This document shows, piece after piece, positions 7,294 through 15,153 of a stretch of DNA of 20,033 nucleotides. The notes beneath the pieces are model-generated. The model was given only the letters and a program-made list of their open reading frames with translations. It had not been told where the DNA came from and did not search any database. Every line of letters begins with the position of its first letter. Positions within the stretch are counted from its first letter, which is position 1. The stretch is from SVQP01 sp045658965. GTDB lineage: Bacteria; Bacillota; Clostridia; Oscillospirales; CAG-272. Made by a program: the position numbers and the translations under genes. The stretch covers positions 1 through 20,033 of the forward strand of contig JAZOVZ010000009.1 of assembly GCA_045658965.1 (NCBI GenBank). Reading direction: 5' to 3'.

Positions 7294-8994
7294 ATGACAA
7301 ATCAATATCAAAACATCCCCGCTGAAAAGTTCCGCTTTGCAACGAGAACTGACTTTGGTCACGATAAGAAGTTCGATACCAAGCCTGTCAGCTATTTCCA
7401 GGGCGCTTGGCGCCGTTTCTGCAAGAACAAGGGTGCGGTCGTTGGCGGTGTCGTCATTATGTTCCTGGTTCTGTTTGCAATCATTGCGCCTTTCTTTACG
7501 AACTTTACCCCCGAATACCACGACCAGACCTTCGGCTATTTGCCTCCCAAGATCTCCTTCTTTGACGAGCGCGATATTCCGTTCTGGGACGGCGGTATCA
7601 CAAAGAGCGTTGGTTCTGTGGCATATTACAAGGATCTTGCTTACGAGCAGGAAACCGGTAAGAACATGATCAAGGGCGAGGTCACGGTCAACGAGGACGG
7701 CTCGAATTATACCTACCGTTATGACCGTTACTATAAGGGCTTCGGTAATTATAAGGACATTAAACCGGAAGAATACGAAAACATCCAGAAATACCAAAAC
7801 GAGACCGGCAGACAGGTGCTGTATCCTATGGTTTATATCGAGGACAGACCTCAGCACCAAATAAATCTGAATGACGCCAGCATTTACTACGTGGTAGAGG
7901 ATCCGAAGGCTGCCAAGGTTCGTCCCGTGTTCGACGAGGACGGCAAGGTCATCCCCAACTACTGGACGTATAACGAGGAAGATTTCAACGGTCTGGAGGC
8001 TCCCTACAACTCCCTTAGAATTGAGGGTGAGGAGGGCATTGTCAAGTACGTTCAAGTCTATGATGAGGACGGCATGAAGGTCAAGGACGAAAACGGCGAA
8101 TACGTCATGGAGCCCAAGACCTATTACTACGTTTACGGCGGAAAAGGCGCGGGTACCGTTCAGGTCAGAGCAGACGAATACGAGTACTACACCTATCTGA
8201 ACACTCCTCTTGGCGAGGATGGCAAATACCACGAGGAAGATTGCGTTGAGCCTATGTTCTATTTCGGTACGACCGACCAGGGTAAGGATATCTTCGCATG
8301 CCTTGCATACGGTGCAAGATTCTCGTTTGTCTTTGCTTCCGTTGTTGCGATCGTCAACTTTGTCGTTGGTGTGATCTGGGGCTCTATCTCGGGTTACTTC
8401 GGCGGCGCGCTTGACCTGGCAATGGAGCGTTTCTGCGAGGTGCTGGGTTCGGTTCCTACCATGATCATCATCACGCTGCTCAAGTTCCACCTCGGACGCT
8501 TTATTTTGCAGCAGGGCTGGTATGAGCTAAAAGATTATGAAAGTGCACTGATCCTGTTTATTGCGTTCTTCGCAACCGGCTGGATCGGTATGGCAGGCAG
8601 AACGCGTATGCAGTTCTACCGCTTTAAGAATCAAGAATACGTGCTGGCAGCAAGAACGCTGGGTGCAAGTGACGCGAGAATCATGTTCAAGCACATCTTC
8701 CCCAACGGTATCGGTACTATCGTTACCAGCGTTGCACTGGTTATCCCGTCCATGATCTATTCCGAGACAAGCCTTTCCTACCTGGGTATTATCAACCTGG
8801 AGTCGGGCAGAATGACCTCGGTCGGTACGCTGATCAACGCAGGTCAGCAGGCATTCCAAACGGGTGACCCGAACAAAGCGTACGTGGCACTGTTCCCCTG
8901 CGCATTCTTGGTGCTGCTGATGCTGAGCTTTAACTTGTTCGGTAACGGTCTGAGAGACGCGTTCAACCCGTCGCTCAGAGGATCGGAGGAGTAA
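7294..8994 (+). CDS. oppC: Peptide ABC transporter permease, OppC/DppC type, with large extracellular insertion
   Basis: This 566-residue protein is the second channel subunit; classic OppC is about 300 residues. The start at ATG 7294 is 2 nt after oppB, with a weak GGGGG (7279-7283) as ribosome site, suggesting translational coupling. Order of parts: cytoplasmic N-terminus, first membrane helix about 48-66, an extra hydrophilic domain of about 225 residues (roughly 75-320, rich in Tyr, Asp, Glu and Lys), then the family motif FGTTDQGKDIF (324-334), the remaining helices, and the EAA loop (about 448-471, EYVLAARTLGASDARIMFKH). By the usual OppC topology the insertion lies outside the cell, where the binding protein docks. 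The insertion has no membrane segments and I do not recognise its fold; its repeated EDGK/DENGEY turns suggest beta structure. Confidence 0.92.
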   Translation: MTNQYQNIPAEKFRFATRTDFGHDKKFDTKPVSYFQGAWRRFCKNKGAVVGGVVIMFLVLFAIIAPFFTNFTPEYHDQTFGYLPPKISFFDERDIPFWDGGITKSVGSVAYYKDLAYEQETGKNMIKGEVTVNEDGSNYTYRYDRYYKGFGNYKDIKPEEYENIQKYQNETGRQVLYPMVYIEDRPQHQINLNDASIYYVVEDPKAAKVRPVFDEDGKVIPNYWTYNEEDFNGLEAPYNSLRIEGEEGIVKYVQVYDEDGMKVKDENGEYVMEPKTYYYVYGGKGAGTVQVRADEYEYYTYLNTPLGEDGKYHEEDCVEPMFYFGTTDQGKDIFACLAYGARFSFVFASVVAIVNFVVGVIWGSISGYFGGALDLAMERFCEVLGSVPTMIIITLLKFHLGRFILQQGWYELKDYESALILFIAFFATGWIGMAGRTRMQFYRFKNQEYVLAARTLGASDARIMFKHIFPNGIGTIVTSVALVIPSMIYSETSLSYLGIINLESGRMTSVGTLINAGQQAFQTGDPNKAYVALFPCAFLVLLMLSFNLFGNGLRDAFNPSLRGSEE

Positions 8995-8997
8995 AAG

Positions 8998-11229
8998 ATG
9001 GATAACAAAGAAATTAAATTATCAGTCAATAATCTGAAGGTCTCTTTCCGTACTGATGCAGGTAAGGTGCAGGCTGTACGTGATATTTCCTTTGACCTTT
9101 ACAAGGGCGAGACGCTTGCAATCGTAGGCGAGTCCGGTTCGGGTAAGTCGGTTACCTCCAAGGCTGTTATGGGTATCTCCGCGGTCAACGCGATCTACGA
9201 GGGCGGCGAGATCTTGTACGACGGTCAGGATCTGGTCCGTATTCCCGAGGAAGAGATGCACAAGCTGCGCGGCGACAAGATCGCCATGATCTTCCAGGAT
9301 CCGCTTTCCGCGCTCAACCCCATCATGCGTATCGGTAGACAGATCACCGAGGCGATGCTGCTCAAGAACAAGGCAAACCGCAAGGAGGGTAAGGTAACCT
9401 TTAACCAGACCCTTGCCGTGCTGTCCGATACCATGAAGAAGACCATCGCAGAAGGTGCCGACACCAAGGAGACCGCTGCGGACGTTGATAAGCTGATCAA
9501 GACCTTCGACAGCTTTAATATTGAAGCAATCAAGCTGGAAAACAGCTATAACGATGCACGCACCGCTGCGGAAGAAGTCATCGCAATGATCGAGGACTTC
9601 CTGTTCCTGAACGAAAAGAAGCAGAAGGTGGATGCCGTTGCTACCATTAAGAACGTATATCGCAAGATGAATGACGTCAGCGATAAGTTCTTTACCGCGA
9701 AATTCTCGCTTGTGCTCAAGGATCACAAGGCTGCTCTGGAGGCAGCGCTGCACGAAGAGAAATCCAAGCTGCAGCTGACGGATTCCATCAAAAAGCTGGT
9801 TGGCGCAAACGCTAAGCAGCAGGAGGTTTCCGCAGCAACCGTTGATGCCCTGAGTGCACTCAAGGCAACCGCACAGGAGATGGTTGCGCAGACGCCTTAT
9901 AACTTCTTCAGAATCGGTTACTACGTTTACAAGAACCCCCAGACCGACCTGAGCACCATGCCCGCAGAGGAAGCAAACGCGATGACGTATAAGTTCCTGA
10001 TGCAGGACTTCATGGACGAGTTTATCGCGCTGGAAAGACTGGCGGTTGCATATTCCGCAAACAAGACGCTGGAAAACAAAAAGCAAGCCGTCGCTGCGCT
10101 GGAAGACGCGATCGCGTTCTTCAAGGCAGGCAACTTCAACGCGCGTGAGGCTGATGCGGCAAGCAAGACCGTTATCAAGAGCGTGCTTGCGGCAATCGAT
10201 CCTCTCTCGGTAGTCAAGGATAACGTTGCTTATACCTTTGGCAGTGCATTGGAAAGAGAAATAGAGAAGTATTTCTTCTATATCAAGAATAACCCCAAGG
10301 AAGAAAAGCGCTTTGCAAAGCAGACCAAGAAGAAAGAGGCTCTTCTGGCAAAGGGCAAGAAGGTAGACTGGAACGTCGTTCCCAAGTCTGTCATTGAGCC
10401 CGAGGCACAGATCGAGACTATCGTGTCGGTCATGAACCGCGTCAAGAATAAGTTTGAGGCTGACATTGAGGCTGCGTCCAAGGTTGACTTTGATGCACGC
10501 TGCATCGAGATCATCGATTTCCTCAAGGCAAAGGCTTCTCAGGTCGTTTACAAGCTGACCAAGAGAATTGCCAAGGAAAAGGCGATCAAGCTCATGGAAG
10601 AGGTTGGTATTCCCGAGGCGAGAATGAGATTTAGACAGTATCCCTTCGAATTCTCGGGCGGTATGCGTCAGCGTATCGTAATCGCGATCGCTCTGTCGGC
10701 TAACCCCGATATTCTGATCTGCGACGAGCCTACCACCGCACTGGACGTAACCATTCAGGCACAGATCCTGGAGCTGATCAACAAGCTCAAGAAAGAGCGT
10801 GAACTTTCCATTATCTTTATTACGCACGACCTTGGTGTCGTTGCAAACATGGCAGACAGAATTGCAGTTATGTATGCAGGTAAGATCGTAGAGTACGGTA
10901 CTGCAGAGGAGGTCTTCTACAATCCTCAGCATCCCTACACCTGGGCACTGCTTTCCTCTATGCCTGACCTGGATACCAACGATAAGCTGGATGCTATTCC
11001 CGGTACTCCTCCCAACATGATCTATCCTCCCGTTGGCGATGCGTTTGCGGAAAGAAACAAGTACGCAATGGAGATCGACTTCGAGATGCAGCCTCCCATG
11101 TACCAGGTATCTCCCACGCACTATGCGGCTACCTGGCTGCTGCACCCCAACGCTCCCAAGGTGGAGATGCCCAAGATCATTACCGAGCGTATCAAGAGAA
11201 TGAAGGAAAGAGGTGGCATCAATGGATAA
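8998..11229 (+). CDS. oppD: Peptide ABC transporter ATPase, OppD/DppD type, with about 400-residue helical insertion
   Basis: This cytoplasmic ATPase powers peptide import together with OppF. The start ATG 8998 is preceded by GGAGGAG (8985-8991). All nucleotide-binding motifs are intact: Walker A GESGSGKS (44-51), Q-loop FQDPLSALNP (Gln100), signature SGGMRQR (553-559), Walker B ILICDE (572-577) and switch His610. A normal OppD is about 330-350 residues; this one is 743, because about 400 residues (roughly 122-522) are inserted between the Q-loop and the signature, in the helical subdomain. The insertion is rich in Ala, Lys and Glu, looks wholly alpha-helical, and has no membrane segment or known motif. 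In the C-terminal oligopeptide region the positions that usually carry the four Cys of a [4Fe-4S] site appear as Asp, Asn, Asp and Thr. The gene overlaps oppF by 8 nt. Confidence 0.93.
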   Translation: MDNKEIKLSVNNLKVSFRTDAGKVQAVRDISFDLYKGETLAIVGESGSGKSVTSKAVMGISAVNAIYEGGEILYDGQDLVRIPEEEMHKLRGDKIAMIFQDPLSALNPIMRIGRQITEAMLLKNKANRKEGKVTFNQTLAVLSDTMKKTIAEGADTKETAADVDKLIKTFDSFNIEAIKLENSYNDARTAAEEVIAMIEDFLFLNEKKQKVDAVATIKNVYRKMNDVSDKFFTAKFSLVLKDHKAALEAALHEEKSKLQLTDSIKKLVGANAKQQEVSAATVDALSALKATAQEMVAQTPYNFFRIGYYVYKNPQTDLSTMPAEEANAMTYKFLMQDFMDEFIALERLAVAYSANKTLENKKQAVAALEDAIAFFKAGNFNAREADAASKTVIKSVLAAIDPLSVVKDNVAYTFGSALEREIEKYFFYIKNNPKEEKRFAKQTKKKEALLAKGKKVDWNVVPKSVIEPEAQIETIVSVMNRVKNKFEADIEAASKVDFDARCIEIIDFLKAKASQVVYKLTKRIAKEKAIKLMEEVGIPEARMRFRQYPFEFSGGMRQRIVIAIALSANPDILICDEPTTALDVTIQAQILELINKLKKERELSIIFITHDLGVVANMADRIAVMYAGKIVEYGTAEEVFYNPQHPYTWALLSSMPDLDTNDKLDAIPGTPPNMIYPPVGDAFAERNKYAMEIDFEMQPPMYQVSPTHYAATWLLHPNAPKVEMPKIITERIKRMKERGGING

Positions 11230-12490
11230 GCAGAACCAAGAAGTATTGCTGAAAGTCGACCACCTTTGCCAGTATTTCCGTTTGGGACACAAGGACCTCA
11301 AGGCAGTTGATGACGTCAGCTTTGAGATCAGAAAGGGTGAGACCTTCGGTCTTGTAGGTGAGTCGGGCTGTGGCAAGACCACGACCGGCAGATCCATTAT
11401 TAAGCTGTATGACATTACCTCGGGTAACGTATACTTTAAGGGTCAGAGAATCGGCGCAGGCACTCGCTCCTATAAGGATGCGATCAAGAAGGCTAAGGCT
11501 GATGCAAAGGCGAGCATCCAAGCTCTCAAGGCAGAGAAGGAAGCCGGCAGCAAGACCGCTGCTGAGGTGGAAGCCGAGATCGCAAAGATCAAGGGCGAGC
11601 TTGGCGTGACCGTTGCAAAGAACAAGGAGCTGATCCGCGACGCAAAGCTGGACCGTAAAGAGGTTGACAAGCAGTATGCTGCTTCCTTGGTCAAGAAGCT
11701 GGACGAGGAATACGCTGTAAAGCTTGCAGAGGCAAAGAACGACCCCGAAAAGCTGGAGGCACTCAAGAGAGAGTACAAGAACAGACGCAAGGTAGCAAAG
11801 AAGAGCAAGCTGATCACACAGATCCAGATGATCTTCCAGGACCCCATCGCGTCTCTTGACCCCCGTATGACCGTACGCGATATCATCGCAGAGGGCATGA
11901 TCATCAACGGTATTACCGATAAGGAATACATCAACCAAAAGGTTTATGAGATTCTGGAGACGGTTGGTCTGGTGCGTGAGCATGCAGACCGTTACCCCCA
12001 CGAGTTCTCGGGCGGTCAGCGTCAGAGAATCGGTATTGCGAGAAGCGTCGTCATGGAGCCCGAAATGATCATTGCAGACGAGCCTGTATCCGCGCTGGAC
12101 GTATCCATTCAGGCGCAGGTTATCAATCTGCTTAACGATCTTCGCGAAAGCAAGGGCTTGACTGTCCTGTTTATTGCGCACGACTTGTCTGTCGTCAAGT
12201 ATTTCTCTGACAGAATCGGCGTTATGTACTTTGGTAAGATGGTAGAGCTGGCTGACTCGGACGAGCTGTTCAAGCACCCGCTGCACCCCTACACCAAGTC
12301 GCTGCTGTCTGCGATCCCGCTGCCTGACCCGGTTTACGAAAAGCAGCGCGTGAGAATCACGTATAATCCTCTTGCAGAGCACGATTATACGGTTGATCAG
12401 CCTTCTTTCCGTGAGATCAGTCCCGGACACTTCGTATACTGCAACGATGCTGAGGAAGCAAAGTACAAGCAGCTCGTCAATGAGGACTAA
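11222..12490 (+). CDS. oppF: Peptide ABC transporter ATPase, OppF/DppF type, with charged coiled-coil-like insertion
   Basis: This is the second ATPase, partner of OppD, 422 residues against a usual 310-330. I chose ATG 11222, with AGAGGTGG (11209-11216) five bases upstream, over an in-frame GTG at 11213; it overlaps the oppD end by 8 nt, so translation is probably coupled. Motifs: Walker A GESGCGKT (46-53), Q-loop FQDPIASLDP (Gln206), signature SGGQRQR (263-269), Walker B IIADEP (283-288) and switch His320. Between the end of the first beta subdomain and the Q-loop lies an extra segment (about 78-194) made almost entirely of Lys, Ala, Glu, Asp and Leu, consistent with a long helical hairpin or coiled coil. 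The C-terminal tail is short and lacks the usual cysteine-rich ending, keeping a single Cys407. Confidence 0.93.
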   Translation: MDKQNQEVLLKVDHLCQYFRLGHKDLKAVDDVSFEIRKGETFGLVGESGCGKTTTGRSIIKLYDITSGNVYFKGQRIGAGTRSYKDAIKKAKADAKASIQALKAEKEAGSKTAAEVEAEIAKIKGELGVTVAKNKELIRDAKLDRKEVDKQYAASLVKKLDEEYAVKLAEAKNDPEKLEALKREYKNRRKVAKKSKLITQIQMIFQDPIASLDPRMTVRDIIAEGMIINGITDKEYINQKVYEILETVGLVREHADRYPHEFSGGQRQRIGIARSVVMEPEMIIADEPVSALDVSIQAQVINLLNDLRESKGLTVLFIAHDLSVVKYFSDRIGVMYFGKMVELADSDELFKHPLHPYTKSLLSAIPLPDPVYEKQRVRITYNPLAEHDYTVDQPSFREISPGHFVYCNDAEEAKYKQLVNED

Positions 12491-12496
12491 AATATC

Positions 12497-12928
12497 GTGA
12501 AACAAGAAAACAAAGCGTTATTGATCAAATATCTCATTTGCTTTGGCGCTGCGAGTCTGATCACGGTTTCCGTGTTCGCAATGCAAGGCTTTTTCACCGA
12601 TAATCTTGCAGTCAATCTGCAGATCCTGACAGATGGATTTATGGTTTCGGGCGGCTTGCTGCTGATGTTTGGCGGATTACTGTTCGTCAGCAGTCAGGGC
12701 GCGTTGATCGGTATCGGATTTGCCTTGCGTAACGCGGTGCTGACGTGGTTTGTGCCGTTTGGCAGAAAAAAGCAAGAGCCTTTTTATGAATACCACGAAA
12801 GAAAAACAGCTGAGTTAAAGAAGAAAAACTCGCCTGCCATTTTTGTGACGGGACTTGTGTTTTTCGTCATCGGCTTGATCTTTATGGCAATTTGGCTGTG
12901 GGTGACCGGTTATCAGTCCCCGCAATAA
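12497..12928 (+). CDS. Small DUF3899-like membrane protein
   Basis: This 143-residue protein is the last gene of the importer block, 6 nt after oppF. It starts at GTG 12497, with GAGGA (12482-12486) inside the end of oppF. Three hydrophobic segments are visible, about 9-30, 47-70 and 112-136. Between the second and third lies a cytoplasmic-looking basic stretch (FGRKKQEPFYEYHERKTAELKKKN). The FMVSGGLLLMFGGLLFVSSQGALIGIGFALRN part resembles DUF3899, a family of small Firmicutes membrane proteins of unknown function. Its position suggests a role linked to the importer, perhaps assembly or stability, but nothing in the sequence proves that. Confidence 0.75.
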   Translation: MKQENKALLIKYLICFGAASLITVSVFAMQGFFTDNLAVNLQILTDGFMVSGGLLLMFGGLLFVSSQGALIGIGFALRNAVLTWFVPFGRKKQEPFYEYHERKTAELKKKNSPAIFVTGLVFFVIGLIFMAIWLWVTGYQSPQ

Positions 12929-12949
12929 GTAAAAAATCCCCTCGCACAA

Positions 12950-12979
12950 GGCGTGATACTCTTAACGGAGTATCACGCC
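12950..12979. repeat. 12-bp-stem hairpin downstream of the importer block
   Basis: A perfect 12-bp inverted repeat (GGCGTGATACTC, 12950-12961, with 12968-12979) surrounds a 6-nt loop. It lies 21 nt after the last importer gene. No T-run follows on the plus strand, so it is not a strong terminator there, but it could define the 3' end of the message. The core GTGATAC/GTATCAC is close to the ATATCAC spacer of the neighbouring array. Confidence 0.75.
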
Positions 12980-12983
12980 AACT

Positions 12984-13192
12984 CTATTCGCCTGCGGCGA
13001 GTATATTTCGCCAAAGGCGAAATTCTTGCTTACGCAGTGATATTCGGCTTACGCCGAGTGAATATTTCGCCGAAGGCGAAATTCCGCTGCGCGAGTTTTT
13101 GAGGCGAATAGAATATCACTGAAGCCGCAAGGCTTCAATATCACGATTGCGATAGCAATCATATCACTCTTTGCGAAAGCAAAGAATATCAC
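12984..13192. repeat. Hairpin array with ATATCAC spacers in convergent intergenic region
   Basis: Part one (12984-13111) is bounded by a 10-bp inverted pair, CTATTCGCCT and AGGCGAATAG, enclosing short palindromes of the TTTCGCC/GGCGAAA and CGGCTTACGCCG type. Part two repeats the heptamer ATATCAC at 13113, 13138, 13161 and 13186 (spacing 25, 23, 25). Between the copies are three unrelated stems: 13120-13137 (7 bp, GCAA loop), 13145-13160 (6 bp, GATA loop) and 13168-13185 (7 bp, GAAA loop). The same design, with GTGAAAT as the constant piece, occurs at the left window end. The function is unknown; no protein-coding frame is convincing here. Confidence 0.85.
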
Positions 13193-13203
13193 TAAAAGCA
13201 GAA

Positions 13204-13256
13204 AAAGAGAGAGCAAAGCGGTTTTTCTTTCCGCATTGTTCTCTCTTTATGTTTTT
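13204..13256. terminator. Bidirectional rho-independent terminator between convergent operons
   Basis: An 18-bp imperfect stem pairs AAAGAGAGAGCAAAGCGG (13204-13221) with 13231-13248. It has one G-U and one mismatch and an AT-rich loop. On the plus strand ATGTTTTT follows (13249-13256). On the minus strand the stem runs straight into TTTTTCTGCTTTT. It therefore can end both the plus-strand importer message and the minus-strand oxidoreductase message. The following 13257-13371 holds a near-palindrome GCATTTGTTTAACAAATGC (13269-13287) and no gene. Confidence 0.8.
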
Positions 13257-13371
13257 ATCGCAAGTTTCGCATTTGTTTAACAAATGCACAGGTCTTTGCC
13301 CATACCACCATTATAAATTCTCCGATAAGGACACCCATAGTGCGAAGGGGATTTTTTTATTTGCACTTGAT

Positions 13372-13803
13372 TTAGATTCTGTAGATCTCGTTTGCCTTGG
13401 TGTCGTCAAAGCCCTTGGCGCGCAGAAGCTCTTCTGCGCGAGCGGGATCATCCACGCGCACGATCATGAGTGCCTTGCCAAGCGTCTTGCCTGCGCAGGC
13501 GTACATGTATTCTACCTCAATGTGGTTGTCGGCAAGCACCGAAAGCACCTCGGCAGCACCGCCCGGATGGTCGTTCATGACCACGGCAAGTACCTCGGTG
13601 ACCTTTACGATCACGCCGTCGTCGGATAAAATCTTTTGCGCCTCGTCCACCTTATCCACGATCAGACGGAGCACACCGAAATCGGTGGTATCGGCAAGCG
13701 AGAGGGCGGAAATGTCCACACCGCCGCGGGAGAGGTGTTCCAGGATGGGCACAAGGTTGCCCTTGCGGTTTTCAACGAATACGGAAAGCTGCTTTACCTT
13801 CAT
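13372..13803 (-). CDS. Tandem ACT-domain protein
   Basis: This 143-residue protein has two ACT domains, about 1-66 and 69-143, each with the beta-alpha-beta pattern. The first starts VKQLSVFVENRKGNLVPILEHL; the second has VMNDHPGGAAEVLSVLADNHIEVEYMYA. ACT domains bind small molecules, usually amino acids, and regulate partner proteins. Stand-alone tandem ACT proteins are often encoded beside phenylacetate-CoA ligase and indolepyruvate oxidoreductase genes, as here. It is the last gene of the minus-strand operon, 18 nt after paaK, with AGAGGT as ribosome site. A likely role is amino-acid sensing or allosteric control of the pathway, which is inference. Confidence 0.88.
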   Translation of the reverse strand: MKVKQLSVFVENRKGNLVPILEHLSRGGVDISALSLADTTDFGVLRLIVDKVDEAQKILSDDGVIVKVTEVLAVVMNDHPGGAAEVLSVLADNHIEVEYMYACAGKTLGKALMIVRVDDPARAEELLRAKGFDDTKANEIYRI

Positions 13804-13821
13804 TGTTCACTACCTCTTTTC

Positions 13822-15126
13822 TTAGAATTTTCTGTTGTCGATCACGCGCTTTGCCTTGCCTTCGCTGCGCGCGATGGTCTTGGGGTTGACCAGGTGCACC
13901 TTGGCTGCAATGCCAAGCATGTCGCGCAGACCCGAGGTAATACGCTTTTCGACCAATTCGATGGAACGGATATCGTCTGCAAACAGCGCGTCGCTCATTT
14001 CCACGTTGACGTCAAAGGTATCGGTGTTGTTGACGCGGTCGACCACGATCTGATAGTTGGGGGTGATGTCGCCGCCGCTGACCTTGAGCAGCACCTCTTC
14101 GATCTGAGAGGGGAATACGTTGACACCGCGGATGATCAGCATGTCGTCGCTTCTGCCGCTGGGCTTGCGCATGCGCACGTGGGTTCTGCCGCAAGCGCAG
14201 GGCTCGTAATTGAGCGAGCAGATATCGCGGGTGCGGTAACGGATGACGGGGAAGCCCTGCTTGGTAATGGTGGTGAATACAAGCTCACCGGTCGCTCCCG
14301 CAGGGAGCACCTCGCAGGTGTCGGGGTCAATGATCTCGGGAATGAAATGGTCCTCCCATACGTGCATGCCGCACTGGTATTCGCACTCGCATGCCACACC
14401 GGGGCCGAGAATTTCGGAAAGACCGTAAATGTCGTAAGCGCGCAAGCCAAGCTTGTCCTCGATCTGCTTGCGCATATCCTCGCTCCAGGGCTCAGCTCCG
14501 AAGATGCCGACCTTGAGACTCAGCTGTCCCTTCAGACCCAGCTTTTCGATCTCTTCACCGAGGTACATGGCGTAAGAGGGGGTGCAGCAAAGTGCGGTCG
14601 CACCGAAATCCACCATATTCTGAATCTGCAAAGAGGTGTTGCCCGAGGACATGGGAATGACGGTCGCACCCAGCGCTTCCACGCCGCCGTGTGCGCCAAG
14701 GCCGCCCGTGAACAGACCGTAGCCGTAGGATACCTGCACGATATCCTCGCGGGTCAAGCCGACCGCCTCTAACATTCTTGCTACGCAATCCGCCCACATC
14801 GCAAGGTCGTCCTTGGTGTAGCCCACGACGATTCGCTTTCCCGTCGTGCCGGAGGATGCGTGCAGACGCACGATCTCGGACATAGGAGTGGCAAACAGAC
14901 CAAAGGGATAATAGTCACGCAGGTCGCTCTTGTACGCGAAGGGCAGCTTGGAAAGATCCTCGATGCCGTGCACGTCGTCGGGGGTCAATCCTTTTTCGTT
15001 CATGCGGTTGCGGAAGCACTCCACGTTGTCGTAGCAATGCTTGACTTGTGCAACCAATCGCTCGCTCTGCAGCTTTTCCAGCTGCTCGCGAGGCATACAT
15101 TCGATAGAAGGATTTCGGATAGCCAT
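13822..15126 (-). CDS. paaK: Phenylacetate-CoA ligase
   Basis: This 434-residue adenylate-forming enzyme activates phenylacetate (or a related aryl acid) to its CoA thioester using ATP, giving AMP and pyrophosphate. Length matches the family. The nucleotide loop HASSGTTGKRIVVGYT (89-104), the YGYGLFTGGLGAHGG segment (134-148), YGLSE (234-238), and the C-terminal SEGKAKRVID with the adenylation lysine Lys424 are all present. CxCG-type cysteines at about 303-312 are typical of clostridial and archaeal PaaK. An AGAGG site precedes the ATG. Next to iorAB the natural substrates are arylacetates derived from aromatic amino acids. In a fermenter it might work in either direction; the sequence cannot decide. 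Confidence 0.92.
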   Translation of the reverse strand: MAIRNPSIECMPREQLEKLQSERLVAQVKHCYDNVECFRNRMNEKGLTPDDVHGIEDLSKLPFAYKSDLRDYYPFGLFATPMSEIVRLHASSGTTGKRIVVGYTKDDLAMWADCVARMLEAVGLTREDIVQVSYGYGLFTGGLGAHGGVEALGATVIPMSSGNTSLQIQNMVDFGATALCCTPSYAMYLGEEIEKLGLKGQLSLKVGIFGAEPWSEDMRKQIEDKLGLRAYDIYGLSEILGPGVACECEYQCGMHVWEDHFIPEIIDPDTCEVLPAGATGELVFTTITKQGFPVIRYRTRDICSLNYEPCACGRTHVRMRKPSGRSDDMLIIRGVNVFPSQIEEVLLKVSGGDITPNYQIVVDRVNNTDTFDVNVEMSDALFADDIRSIELVEKRITSGLRDMLGIAAKVHLVNPKTIARSEGKAKRVIDNRKF

Positions 15127-15153
15127 AGGGAGCCTCTTTCTTTTGATTTGGGT

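Noticed and set aside
9361..10563. An intein or inserted mobile element in oppD
   Set aside because: There is no Cys/Ser at the left junction, no His-Asn at the right junction and no homing endonuclease motif. The segment is helical and the ABC fold resumes smoothly, so it looks like a domain insertion.
13113..13192. A CRISPR array
   Set aside because: The constant part is only 7 nt and the variable parts are palindromes of 16-18 nt. No cas gene is present.
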